Source: Desulfobulbaceae bacterium (GTDB lineage Bacteria > Desulfobacterota > Desulfobulbia > Desulfobulbales > Desulfocapsaceae). From it: DNA of 42,502 nucleotides. How positions within the stretch are numbered: position 1 is the first letter of the stretch; each line of letters begins with the position of its first letter. Location of the stretch: contig JAAELB010000589.1 of NCBI GenBank assembly GCA_024227155.1, positions 1 to 42,502 of the forward strand, written 5' to 3'. Positions 1 to 7,584 of this stretch are shown one piece after another. A program made the translations under genes and the position numbers. The notes beneath the pieces were generated by a model. The model was not told the origin of the DNA. It made no database searches and saw only the letters and a list, made by a program, of their open reading frames with translations.

Positions 1-579
1 CACTGCCCCCTTGAGCTGGAAAGCCCCCTGACCTTCCAGGTTTTTCACCAGCTCAACCTTTTCATCCTTGTTCATGGATGAGGCTTGTTTGCCTGCATCC
101 CGAACCGCATGGTCCACCATGGATTCAATGGTTTCATTCAGGGAAGAGGCAAAGACGCCGTTCCGGTCTTCCAGTTTCCGGGTATCAATATGAATGATGT
201 CCTCAATCAGGGAAGAATGATTTAAAAACTCTGTGATATCGAAGTTGACACTCATGGCACCAATAATTTTTCCGTCATCGTTGCGGAGAAAAGAGGTGGA
301 TGATTTCAAGATTTTCCCGGAATCGGTGACATATTTGTGGTTGCAGATATCCTTGGCATCATCCCCTTGTGATTTCATTATCATCTTGATGTGATTGGCC
401 ACGGGGGTTCCCACATTTTGCTTGTAAACAATTCCTTCAACGTGGACCATGGAGTAGGGGAGCTGACTGAAATCATGAATCACAACCTCACAGTTTTTTC
501 CAAAGGTTTTAACCACCATGGCGGCAATTCGTTTCAGGTTTTCAATATTTAAAATATCTTCTGTTTTTGCAGTATTCAT
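1..579 (-). CDS. YheO/DauR-type PAS-HTH transcriptional regulator (3' end cut by window)
   Basis: This open reading frame runs off the left edge; 193 residues are visible. The N-terminal part matches the YheO-like PAS domain (PAS_6): it has the VVIHDFSQLPYSMVHVEG stretch near residues 32-49 and ends in GAMSVNFDIT near 104-113. The last visible residues, EGQGAFQLKGAV, are the beginning of the C-terminal helix-turn-helix (HTH_22) that follows the PAS domain in DauR/YheO proteins, so the DNA-binding domain lies mostly outside. Family members such as DauR control D-arginine use; the ligand here is unknown. The ATG is chosen because it opens the conserved N-terminus and lies just downstream of a promoter-like TTGACA/TATCAT pair overlapped by a palindrome (605-628). 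No strong ribosome binding site is visible. Probably autoregulated (inference). Confidence 0.85.
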   Translation of the reverse strand, partial: MNTAKTEDILNIENLKRIAAMVVKTFGKNCEVVIHDFSQLPYSMVHVEGIVYKQNVGTPVANHIKMIMKSQGDDAKDICNHKYVTDSGKILKSSTSFLRNDDGKIIGAMSVNFDITEFLNHSSLIEDIIHIDTRKLEDRNGVFASSLNETIESMVDHAVRDAGKQASSMNKDEKVELVKNLEGQGAFQLKGAV

Positions 580-604
580 TCAATTTTGCCCTGGTTTCTG
601 GTTG

Positions 605-649
605 GTATCATATCTCCGGATATGATACGGACTCTGTTGAATGTGTCAA
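605..649 (-). promoter_or_regulatory. Promoter and palindromic operator of the DauR-like gene
   Basis: On the minus strand TTGACA (644-649) is followed after 16 nt by TATCAT (622-627), a good sigma-70 pair. A perfect inverted repeat with arms GTATCATATC (605-614) and GATATGATAC (619-628) around a 4-nt centre covers the -10 box. Its position fits an autoregulatory operator for the gene that starts at 579, but that is inferred from position only. Confidence 0.55.
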
Positions 650-855
650 TAAAGTAAGTTGAGAAAAGATAAGGATGATAAGGTATTGAAAATTAAAAGG
701 GTGATGCTAATAAGTGACAGGCAGTCACTTTCTAAGGTACCTTACTCCCCTCCACCTCCTTTGCATCACCCCCCCCGAATTACTGTGCATTGAGGCGGTC
801 ACCTCGCATTCTATTTAATTGCCAGCCGTAATAGCGGACCATCTACGACACCCTT

Positions 856-1008
856 TCAGAAATGTGCTGAGTAATTGCCACGATAAAGTCCAAGGCCGAA
901 AACGTTTAGAAATCCAGGGACTACTATTCCTTTCATGCGTGGCATGCCAGTGGCAATACCTCGCAGATAGATTCCGTCACTAGAAAACAGTATTTTGTCC
1001 CCGTAATT
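856..1008 (-). pseudogene. Degraded start of a REP-associated (Y1/IS200-like) transposase
   Basis: On the minus strand, TTACGGGGACAAAATACTG (988-1006) resembles the leader sequence commonly found just upstream of REP-associated tyrosine transposase (RAYT) genes. About 40 bp later comes an ATG (943-945) encoding MPRMKGIVVPGF, close to the RAYT N-terminus MPRxARIVVPGxPHH. The reading then departs from the family, with a displaced RGN, and stops at 856. The HUH and catalytic Tyr regions are absent. Flanking CCGTCAC/GTGACGG arms (974-980 and 1011-1017) may belong to the same relic. Identification rests on motif memory, so confidence is moderate. Confidence 0.4.
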
Positions 1009-1102
1009 CCGTGACGGGAAAAACGCCTGGTTACCCCCCGGGGATGGCTTTAAAACGTTATTGAACGGGATTTTTTCTTTTTCCACCCTACGGGCACGAT
1101 CA

Positions 1103-2293
1103 CTACGCTGATTTTTTGCGAGCAAACCGTCGCATGAAATCAGCGAGGCTGGTGGCGTCATCCTCAGTGATCCCATTGTACAAGCTCGCCCTAAGATATT
1201 CTCCTACTCCAAAAGGAGTGAGTGTTCGTAGTCCAACCATTCCTTCGTCCCAGCTCTGAATGAGAAATTCGTTCGTTAATTCCTCGTCTCCCCCTTTTAT
1301 GTTGAACGGAATATTCATCCGGCTTCTCAATGCTTTATCTTGCACAGGGGTTCCATAAAAACCATCGGACTTATCAATGACATCGTAAAGAATACTGCTC
1401 TTGGCGATGGAACGGCGCTCATTTTCTGTTACACCACCTTCGCGTTCGAGCCAGTCCATGAGGAAACCAACCACTTCGATGTTGAAGGTTGCGACAGTAT
1501 TCCAGAGGTTGTCAGCTTCCACATTGGTCGTATAATTAAAAACTCCAGGGCAGAGAGGGGATGCCTTGTCCTTCCCAAGGAGATCTCTTCGCACGACAGT
1601 CAGGGTGAGTCCCGGATGGCCAATGTTCTTCGACGCGCAAGCAAAGAGCACCCCAACGCCGTCGCCGTGCCAATCGATTGGTTTCGTTGTAAAGTCGGAA
1701 CTCGCATCGATGACCAGGGGAATATGCCGACGCGACTCAGGTAATTTGGGAAGCCTGTGATTCTCGATACCATTTACGGTCTCATTGGAGCAAAGATAAA
1801 CGAATTTGCTCTTAGGATCGATCACTTCTTCGGTCAATTCGGGGAAGGTTGTATAGCCCCCAGTATGAGGGTCCCTTCCATCAATGGTATGAACAGTACA
1901 ATACCTCTCTGCTTCATCACGGGCCCGCTCCGTCCACGTACCGTTAACAATATATGTGGCAGCATCCGACTTGTCGTGGCAGAGGTTCAATGGTACAGCT
2001 GCGAACTGTCCGTGGCCACCGCCATGGGTGAAAAGCACCTCGTAATCGTCCGGTATATCCATGACCCGTCTAACAGATGCGGTAGCTTGGTTGAGTATAT
2101 CTAGGAACTCCGGCGACCGGTGCGATAAAGCCAGAGACGTGAGTCCGGGCTTTTGGAAACTAGCAGCAATCTCCTCCTCTACCTCCTTGGGCAATGATGT
2201 AGGCCCAGGACTGAAGTTAATGAGCTTTTCAGATGGGTTGGGAGCACTAAGGGACCCAACAAGGGCTGGGTGAGTATTTTCAATATTTTTCAT
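1103..2293 (-). CDS. serC: Phosphoserine aminotransferase-like class V aminotransferase
   Basis: A 396-residue PLP enzyme of the SerC family, which interconverts 3-phosphohydroxypyruvate plus glutamate and O-phosphoserine plus 2-oxoglutarate. Family marks are NFSPGPTSLP near residue 26, the GGGHGQFAAVPLNL substrate/phosphate loop near 91-104, the TWTERARDEA segment near 119, the SSDFTTKPIDW aspartate region near 198, and the PLP lysine in ASKNIGHPG near 220. The protein is somewhat longer than typical SerC (about 360), mostly from a roughly 25-residue N-terminal extension. The ATG has AGGAAA a few bases upstream. It stands alone, about 440 bp downstream of the dctPQM genes on the same strand, with no serA or serB nearby, so a role in serine synthesis or in use of a transported amino/keto acid are both possible. 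Confidence 0.82.
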   Translation of the reverse strand: MKNIENTHPALVGSLSAPNPSEKLINFSPGPTSLPKEVEEEIAASFQKPGLTSLALSHRSPEFLDILNQATASVRRVMDIPDDYEVLFTHGGGHGQFAAVPLNLCHDKSDAATYIVNGTWTERARDEAERYCTVHTIDGRDPHTGGYTTFPELTEEVIDPKSKFVYLCSNETVNGIENHRLPKLPESRRHIPLVIDASSDFTTKPIDWHGDGVGVLFACASKNIGHPGLTLTVVRRDLLGKDKASPLCPGVFNYTTNVEADNLWNTVATFNIEVVGFLMDWLEREGGVTENERRSIAKSSILYDVIDKSDGFYGTPVQDKALRSRMNIPFNIKGGDEELTNEFLIQSWDEGMVGLRTLTPFGVGEYLRASLYNGITEDDATSLADFMRRFARKKSA

Positions 2294-2439
2294 TTTCGTT
2301 TTCCTAATTGTCTTTAAGGGGTATATCGGACTAATATTCAGTCCGGGTAAATATGGTTACAAGTGCTCTATCCCGATTCGAATGATCATAATAATTCTCG
2401 TGGACATCATAGGCGCAGTCTGGGGCCGGCAAGACAACC

Positions 2440-2612
2440 AAGGAGGTGCAGCACAGATTCGGACGGATCTGCAAAAAGCTTGTAGGAAAGAGTTCTGGTA
2501 TTCTGGCAATTGCCTGTACTGAACTCAGTGTGATCTCCGAACATGTATCAATTAACAACATCGATACAGCAGCTATTCTCGTCTAGACAATAGCTGCCAC
2601 ATCCTTTTTCTA
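2440..2612 (+). pseudogene. Remnant of an aspartate/glutamate racemase family gene (C-terminal part)
   Basis: Reading the plus strand in the frame of 2497 gives GILAIACTELSVISEHVS, then INNIDTAAILV, an in-frame TAG at 2584-2586, and then TIAATSF. This reproduces the C-terminus of the Asp/Glu/hydantoin racemase superfamily: the second catalytic cysteine in (L/A)xCTELxxI, then the IDTxxILxxxIAxA tail. Upstream codons (about 2440-2496) give a plausible but damaged continuation, and no start or first catalytic Cys could be found. It lies in the gap between the SerC-like gene and dctM, opposite in strand. I read it as a decayed gene, possibly once a functional partner of this amino-acid-flavoured neighbourhood. 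Confidence 0.5.
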
Positions 2613-2735
2613 CATATTATGAACAGAGCACAGTTGTATTCTTTTGACCGCTTTTATCAAATGCACAAAAGCATTATTACCCAGTTCCAACAATCTGCGC
2701 TTCATCCCAGTACTCTGAAGGGTTGCGGCTATAAT

Positions 2736-4028
2736 TCACTGAAAAACAGTTTTAAGAATATTTGGCAGCCATAAGGTCAGTCCTGGCAAATATGCTATAA
2801 GAAAGACTACGAATACACTGACAAAAACAAACGGCAGGGCATTAACGGAGATCTCTTCCAGTGTGGCTCGTGCGACTCCAGACGCAATAAACATATTTTC
2901 GCCAAGTGGCGGGGTGGCAAATCCAATTTCACAGCAGCATACCAAAACAACACCAAAATGGATGGGATCTACCCCTAAAGACACCATAACGGGCAAGAGA
3001 ACAGGCGTGACCAGCATTATGGTTGCCAGAGTTTCCATAAACATCCCCATGAACAGCAGAAAAAAGATTATCAATGCCCAGATCAAATAGAGGTTGTCGG
3101 TTAGATTCAAAAGTCCCTTGGCGATGAGGTCCGGAATGTTATTGATAGTGAGAAGCTGGCCGAAGGCAAGGGCTGTGAACATGATGATCAGCACTCGGCC
3201 CGTAATCCATGTTGTGCTTTCAAGAGCCCTCATGACCCCACTGAGTTCTATTTCCTTATAGATAAAAATACCGACAAAGAGGGTATAAAAAATGGAAACA
3301 ATAGCAGCTTCGGTAGGTGTGAAAAAGCCTGTGTAGATTCCGCCCAGGATAATGACCGGAGTAAGAAGCGCCCAGAATCCTTCTTTCATGGTCACCATAA
3401 CCACTTTGGCGGAAAGCACTTTGCCATCCCCTTCGTATTGTTTGCGCCTGGATATAAAATAGTTCATTGCCATGAGGCCAACAGCAAGCATAACGCCAGG
3501 TATAAAGCCCGCTATAAATAGATCTGCAATGGATTGTGAGGCGGTAACACCATAGATAACCATCGGGATACTTGGGGGAATGACAACACCCAAGCCACCG
3601 GAAGATGAGGTAACGGCTCCAGCATACCCCCTGTCATAACCGTGACGGACCATGGCTGGTATCATCAACATGCCAACTGCAGCCGTCGTCGCCGGACCAG
3701 AACCTGAAATAGCGCCAAAAAACAAGCAGGATAGGACAGTGGAAGCAGCCATTCCCCCGGTAAAAGGACCGGCCAGCGCTTCCGCAACAGCAACCAACCG
3801 TCTTGAAATCCCTGCTGATTCCATCAGCGCTCCAGAAAGAATAAAAGCAGGAAGCGCCATAATGGGAAACGAATTCACAGATGTATAAGCAATCTCAACA
3901 AGGCCTTCAAGGGGCTTGCCGCTGGCAAGCATGCCGCCCATTGCAGCGGCACCAAGAGACAAGGTAATGGGAGCACCCAGAAACAACAGCCCGACAAAGG
4001 TGACAAAAAGTACCGCAGTAACGCTCAT
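2736..4028 (-). CDS. dctM: TRAP transporter large permease subunit DctM
   Basis: A 430-residue, highly hydrophobic protein of the TRAP-type large permease (DctM/SiaM) family, the ion-coupled channel subunit in the inner membrane. Supporting segments are GAPITLSLGAAA at the N-terminus, the AISGSGPATTAAVG motif near residues 106-119, SSGGLGVVIPPSIPMVIYG near 142-160, and FGVVLVCCCEIGFATPPLGENMFI near the C-terminus, all characteristic of DctM. Length is normal and about a dozen membrane segments are expected. Its ATG overlaps the dctQ stop by 4 nt, so the two are translationally coupled. The substrate cannot be read from sequence. Confidence 0.95.
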   Translation of the reverse strand: MSVTAVLFVTFVGLLFLGAPITLSLGAAAMGGMLASGKPLEGLVEIAYTSVNSFPIMALPAFILSGALMESAGISRRLVAVAEALAGPFTGGMAASTVLSCLFFGAISGSGPATTAAVGMLMIPAMVRHGYDRGYAGAVTSSSGGLGVVIPPSIPMVIYGVTASQSIADLFIAGFIPGVMLAVGLMAMNYFISRRKQYEGDGKVLSAKVVMVTMKEGFWALLTPVIILGGIYTGFFTPTEAAIVSIFYTLFVGIFIYKEIELSGVMRALESTTWITGRVLIIMFTALAFGQLLTINNIPDLIAKGLLNLTDNLYLIWALIIFFLLFMGMFMETLATIMLVTPVLLPVMVSLGVDPIHFGVVLVCCCEIGFATPPLGENMFIASGVARATLEEISVNALPFVFVSVFVVFLIAYLPGLTLWLPNILKTVFQ

Positions 4029-4630
4029 GGAGTCACCTCATCTTCTAAATTTATGCTTTCACGTTCCTCTATATCTATCTTGTCAACATCAGCAATCTCC
4101 ATTTTCAATATATATTTCATTATGTTGACCTGAATAATCCGTATATTCATCAGAGAAAAGGCTATTGGGAAAATCATGAATACATACGCCATAATCCAGT
4201 CTAAAGTCGGCGAATACTCCGGGTATTGGAACCCTTCCTTAATCACGTTGATGCTGAAAAAAACCATGGTCGTGTTAAAGGCAATCCAGATAAGATCCGC
4301 GAGAAACGTCGATATATTCCCCACGATTTCAGGGAAAATTTTAAACTGAAAGGTGACCCGATTATGGGCAGCGAGCCGCGCTGCGAACGTTGCACCAAAA
4401 TAGACAAACCATACAAAAGCGAATCGTGAAAGCTCTTCACCCCAGGGAAGGGATGCAGGCAGATCATATTTTTCAAAAAAAACAATATAATGGGATAGAG
4501 TATCCATTAAGCTAAAGACCAGCCGGAGAACAATCTGCAGAAAGAGCAGACATACAAAAAAAACCAGCAGGATCTGGCAGAGATAACTCTCCAAATTATC
4601 CACAATTTTTAAAGCCTTTTGGGCTCGCAT
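4025..4630 (-). CDS. dctQ: TRAP transporter small permease subunit DctQ
   Basis: A four-helix small permease subunit (DctQ family), which pairs with DctM in the inner membrane. Seen: an N-terminal helix after KIVDNLESYLCQ, the WGEELSRFAFVWFVYFGATFAAR core with conserved W-G-E-E-L-x-R, and two further membrane helices. I start it at the ATG at 4630 (201 residues) rather than at the upstream GTG at 4696. The ATG has GGAG about 6 nt upstream and opens directly before the first helix, while the longer version would translate through a strong hairpin (4655-4681). It lies between dctP and dctM, overlapping dctM by 4 nt. Confidence 0.9.
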   Translation of the reverse strand: MRAQKALKIVDNLESYLCQILLVFFVCLLFLQIVLRLVFSLMDTLSHYIVFFEKYDLPASLPWGEELSRFAFVWFVYFGATFAARLAAHNRVTFQFKIFPEIVGNISTFLADLIWIAFNTTMVFFSINVIKEGFQYPEYSPTLDWIMAYVFMIFPIAFSLMNIRIIQVNIMKYILKMEIADVDKIDIEERESINLEDEVTP

Positions 4631-4650
4631 AACTGACTCCGCTCTTTGTA

Positions 4651-4681
4651 AAAGAACCTGCCCGTAATTAACGGGCAGGTT
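4651..4681 (-). terminator. Stem-loop with T-run between dctP and dctQ
   Basis: The arms AACCTGCCCGT (4655-4665) and ACGGGCAGGTT (4671-4681) form a perfect 11-bp stem with a 5-nt loop. On the minus strand it is followed by CTTTT. It sits just downstream of dctP and just before the dctQ ribosome binding site. Such an intrinsic-terminator-like attenuator would let the periplasmic binding protein be made in excess over the permease, a common arrangement in solute-binding-protein operons (inference). Confidence 0.7.
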
Positions 4682-4690
4682 TAAAGAATC

Positions 4691-4740
4691 TAACACCCCA
4701 CAAGGGGATACTAAAAAGAGTGAATGAAACTAATCCGTTA
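4691..4740 (+). repeat. Possible internally deleted copy of the dispersed repeat
   Basis: TAACACCCCACAAGGGGATA (4691-4710) nearly matches the left end of the repeat units at 30121-30356. TTAGGTACTAAC (4738-4749) resembles the right end (TAAGGCACTAA). The central part of the unit is missing. It lies in the dctP-dctQ gap, beside the hairpin. Short match, so tentative. Confidence 0.35.
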
Positions 4741-4744
4741 GGTA

Positions 4745-5740
4745 CTAACGTCCAAGTGCCTTTACAACGTCGTCAACGGCCGCTTTTCCGCCGACACTGT
4801 CATAAAATTTCGGCCAAACCTTATCCATTGCGATCTTTGACCATTGATCTTCATCTTCGATCTCGTTATACTCAACACCTTCTTTAATCATGTTCTGTTT
4901 TGCAGTTTCTGCTTCAGTGACACTGAACAGGAGGTTGTACTGCTGGGCCTCAATGCCGGCGCGGGTAAACATGGCCTGATCTTCGGCAGAAAGAGAATTA
5001 AAGAATTTTTCACCGAAGACAAGTGGTTGCAGAGAAAAGAGGTAATGACATTCCGAAGTATAGTCCTGCACTTCATAAAACTTCATGCTATAGTTGGCCA
5101 CATGAGGATTATCCTGCCCGTCAACAACTTTCTGCTGCAGTGCAGTAAATGTCTCTGGCCACGCCATGGGAACAGGTTCAGCACCAAGTGCTTTCCAGGT
5201 TTCAATCATGATTGCGTTTTTCGGAACTCTGATTTTAAGCCCTTTGAGGTCGGCCAAGGTGGCAACCGGTTTTTTGGAGTTTGTCAAAACGCGAAAATTT
5301 GAATATCCCCAACCCATGACACGGACACCGGCATCTTTGACAAGAATGTCTCTCCACTTATCACCAAGATCACCAGTCGTTGCCTTTACAGCATCATTGA
5401 AGCTCTGCATGAGATATGGCAAGGTCAAAACACCAACAGATTTAGCAAAGGGAGTGATGTTATTGATGGCCACAACCGCTCCATCAATGGAACCTCTTCT
5501 GGCATCCTTGACCATTTTCTGTTCATCACCCAGTTGACCTGCAGGGAAAATATCAACCTTGTACCTTCCACCACTGGTTTTTTCCACGATCTCCTTAAAA
5601 CGCAAGGCGAGAACGCCTTGATCGGAGTCAATAGGATCGCCTAGCCCTATCTTTAAATTCTTTTCTGCAAATGCAGAAATCGGCACAGTGAACGTCATAA
5701 CCAATACAACCATCAAGCAAAACATCGTTAATCGTTTCAT
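4745..5740 (-). CDS. dctP: TRAP transporter solute-binding protein DctP
   Basis: A 331-residue periplasmic substrate-binding protein of the DctP family. A Sec signal peptide covers about residues 1-25 (KR, hydrophobic core, ending SAFA). Diagnostic segments: DQGVLALRFKEIVEKTSGGRYKVDIFPAGQLGD near 40-72, GWGYSNFRVLTNSKKPV with the conserved ligand-carboxylate-binding Arg near 150, LKGLKIRVPKN near 167, and the ETFTALQQKVVDGQDNP motif near 200. The ATG is preceded by a strong GGAGG. It is the first gene of dctPQM. A TTGACA/TATACT promoter (5980-6009) and a GTTACT palindrome (5942-5958) lie upstream. Such proteins usually bind C4-dicarboxylates, sialic acid, sulfonates or other organic acids; the actual ligand is unknown. 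Confidence 0.95.
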   Translation of the reverse strand: MKRLTMFCLMVVLVMTFTVPISAFAEKNLKIGLGDPIDSDQGVLALRFKEIVEKTSGGRYKVDIFPAGQLGDEQKMVKDARRGSIDGAVVAINNITPFAKSVGVLTLPYLMQSFNDAVKATTGDLGDKWRDILVKDAGVRVMGWGYSNFRVLTNSKKPVATLADLKGLKIRVPKNAIMIETWKALGAEPVPMAWPETFTALQQKVVDGQDNPHVANYSMKFYEVQDYTSECHYLFSLQPLVFGEKFFNSLSAEDQAMFTRAGIEAQQYNLLFSVTEAETAKQNMIKEGVEYNEIEDEDQWSKIAMDKVWPKFYDSVGGKAAVDDVVKALGR

Positions 5741-5941
5741 ACATCCTCCAATTTATTTTAATTTAACAACCACTTGCCCACAAACAGCAGGCAATCTCCT
5801 TAAACCTAATGCTTTGTACCATAAATATTGAGAATACCGGTGGAGTCACCGTAACTGTTTCCTGATATTCTAATCCTGAACCGAAATTAAGTAGAACAAC
5901 CTGATTCCTCTTACTTCACCCTCCTTAATATTGTTGTTGGC

Positions 5942-6009
5942 GTTACTATTTTAGTAACAAAGATTCAAATAATGGCCCAAGTATAGGACCGTTTCACAAC
6001 CTTTGTCAA
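5942..6009 (-). promoter_or_regulatory. dctP promoter with candidate IclR operator
   Basis: On the minus strand TTGACA (6004-6009), an 18-nt spacer and TATACT (5980-5985) form a sigma-70 promoter pointing at dctP. About 20 bp beyond the -10 box lies a perfect 17-bp palindrome, GTTACT (5942-5947) and AGTAAC (5953-5958) around ATTTT. The same GTTACT hexamer occurs twice in front of the neighbouring iclR gene. The downstream position fits a repressor roadblock. The leader to the dctP ATG is long, over 200 nt. Confidence 0.5.
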
Positions 6010-6039
6010 GAATAAAACAAATCGATAGATCTATTCCCA

Positions 6040-6219
6040 TAGGAGCGTGTCCGAGAATAGATTTTTTGTTCAAAATCGAATAATTTTCACAAAATATGTG
6101 CAGCCATATTTTTGATATCGAAGTCTACCGCTTACCTGCGGGCATTATTTTTTGGCAATTCTGAAGAGTTTGGGCAGATAGTGTCAACTTCGTAAGGGGC
6201 ATTCTCGGACAGCCTCCTA
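6040..6219. mobile_element. MITE-like inverted-repeat element A
   Basis: The ends are 19-bp imperfect inverted repeats: TAGGAGCGTGTCCGAGAAT at 6040-6058 and, on the other strand, TAGGAGGCTGTCCGAGAAT at 6219-6201 (17 of 19 match). The 180-bp element carries no open reading frame. It shares its termini and an internal CAAAATCGAA-type segment with element B at 7367-7511. The two bracket the iclR gene. The terminal TA could be a TA target duplication of the IS630/Tc1 type (inference). Confidence 0.6.
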
Positions 6220-6481
6220 GGCCGGAGTGACGACCGTGTGAAAATTATTTTTTCTTTGAAAGAAAAAATGAATGACTAAGAGATTCCAGTACTACAGTCC
6301 ATTGGGTTGCGCCCTTATCAAAACATCCAAGCTACTGAAAAGAAGGATTTTTCTTTAAGGTCAAAGTAGCCACGAGCGCTAAACCCCAACACGAGAGGAA
6401 AAGACTGCAGATTTTCAAGGATGTTGAACGATTGCCCACCGCTAAGGTTGTGTTAACAGACTGTTTTGCGATGGTTTCGAA

Positions 6482-7264
6482 TCAATAATCTACGCTGGTG
6501 ATGATATCTGAACACTCATTGGCCAATTTGGTCAGTATCTGCGGAAAATTGTGTTGAATGTCTTCCAGGGAAAATTCTGCAGTGGTAAAATCGAGGCTGA
6601 CAGCTCCAACCACTCGGTTGCAGTTGTGATTAATCAAAGGCGCCCCGATACAGATTAACCCCTTGACATATTCCTGATTATTAATGGAATAACCACGGTT
6701 CTTGGTTAACTGTATATCGTCGAGAATGTCTTGCTTATCGACACGCGTGTAGGGGGTCAGTTTCTTGAGTTTTACTGAATTCAGGAAGTCGTTTAATTCG
6801 GGCTCTTCGAGATTGGCCAGTACAGCTTTACCCATAGCACGGGCATACAGCTTAAACATTATCAAAGGCAGACGAAAATGAATAAGATTTGGCATCTCCC
6901 TCCGGTAGAGCGAAATCAAACTGTTCTCGTGGAACAAGGCTGAGTCTACAGAAATTTTGTGCTCAAAAAAATTCTTGTCGATAATCGGCTTGAGACTCTG
7001 CAAAAGATTGAAGCCGTGAAAAAAATAATGTCCCAAGACAAAGGCCCTCGGGCCCAAACTAAGTAATTTGTTTCTGGTATTTTTTTTAAGATACCCCAGT
7101 TGCACAAGGGTATTGGTTAGCCGGTAGGTAGATGTTTTATTGATACCGCTAAGCCGAGAAATTTCTGACAGGGTGAGGAATGATTGGTCCAGGTTGAAAA
7201 GATTGAGTATGGCAAGTCCCTTTTCAAGCGTTTTAGAGAAATATTGGTCCTTGGCAGATGTCAT
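6482..7264 (-). CDS. IclR family transcriptional regulator
   Basis: A 260-residue IclR-family protein. The N-terminal winged helix (about residues 10-75) includes KGLAILNLFN, the SEISRLSGINKTSTYRLTNT helix-turn-helix and LVQLGYLKK. The effector-binding domain follows, with MGKAVLANLEEPELNDFL near 150, the GYSINNQEYVKGLICIGAPLI segment near 195-215, and VVGAVSLDF near 228; these are standard IclR landmarks. It lies upstream of dctPQM on the same strand, separated by element A and about 740 bp, so it is the natural candidate regulator of the transporter. GTTACT half-sites occur upstream of both genes. A promoter (7330-7358) precedes it. The effector is unknown. Confidence 0.92.
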   Translation of the reverse strand: MTSAKDQYFSKTLEKGLAILNLFNLDQSFLTLSEISRLSGINKTSTYRLTNTLVQLGYLKKNTRNKLLSLGPRAFVLGHYFFHGFNLLQSLKPIIDKNFFEHKISVDSALFHENSLISLYRREMPNLIHFRLPLIMFKLYARAMGKAVLANLEEPELNDFLNSVKLKKLTPYTRVDKQDILDDIQLTKNRGYSINNQEYVKGLICIGAPLINHNCNRVVGAVSLDFTTAEFSLEDIQHNFPQILTKLANECSDIITSVDY

Positions 7265-7283
7265 AGGATCCTATTTTAACAGA

Positions 7284-7358
7284 AGTAACATATTTACGTA
7301 TACAGTAACGATTACAAGAATATTGATCTAATATACTAATTGCTGAATGATCAGTCAA
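7284..7358 (-). promoter_or_regulatory. iclR promoter with two GTTACT half-sites
   Basis: On the minus strand TTGACT (7353-7358), a 17-nt spacer and TATATT (7330-7335) form a good sigma-70 promoter. Downstream lie two GTTACT hexamers in direct orientation (7304-7309 and 7284-7289), 20 bp apart, i.e. on the same face of the helix. The hexamer is the arm of the palindrome at dctP (5942-5958), which suggests IclR binds both and autoregulates (inference). Confidence 0.5.
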
Positions 7359-7366
7359 TGACCGGC

Positions 7367-7511
7367 TAGGAGGCCGTCCGAGAATAGAAGTTTTCGCTCA
7401 GATCGAGGCAAAATCGAAAAATTACCGGAGGCATATAGTTGATATTCCGAGGATAATTTTTCGATTTTAACGAAGTTATGAGGGAAAAGAGCATTCTCGG
7501 ACAGACTCCTA
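7367..7511. mobile_element. MITE-like inverted-repeat element B
   Basis: A 145-bp element with 19-bp terminal inverted repeats: TAGGAGGCCGTCCGAGAAT at 7367-7385 and, on the complementary strand, TAGGAGTCTGTCCGAGAAT at 7511-7493. An inner inverted repeat, AAAATCGAAAAATTA (about 7411-7425) against TAATTTTTCGATTTT (about 7454-7468), would allow a long hairpin. There is no coding capacity. Its termini are nearly those of element A. Confidence 0.6.
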
Positions 7512-7584
7512 GGTGAGGCATGTCAAAGGTATTTTATTTGAACCCAACTGTTTCGTGAAGTTGTGGTAGTTCGCCGGTGTCGCT

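Noticed and set aside
2331-2561. 76-residue open frame on the minus strand
   Set aside because: It has no recognisable motif or ribosome binding site and is antisense to the racemase-like remnant, which explains the open frame.
4025-4696. Longer DctQ starting at the GTG at 4696
   Set aside because: It would translate through the 4655-4681 hairpin and lacks a ribosome binding site; the ATG at 4630 has one and opens right before the first membrane helix.
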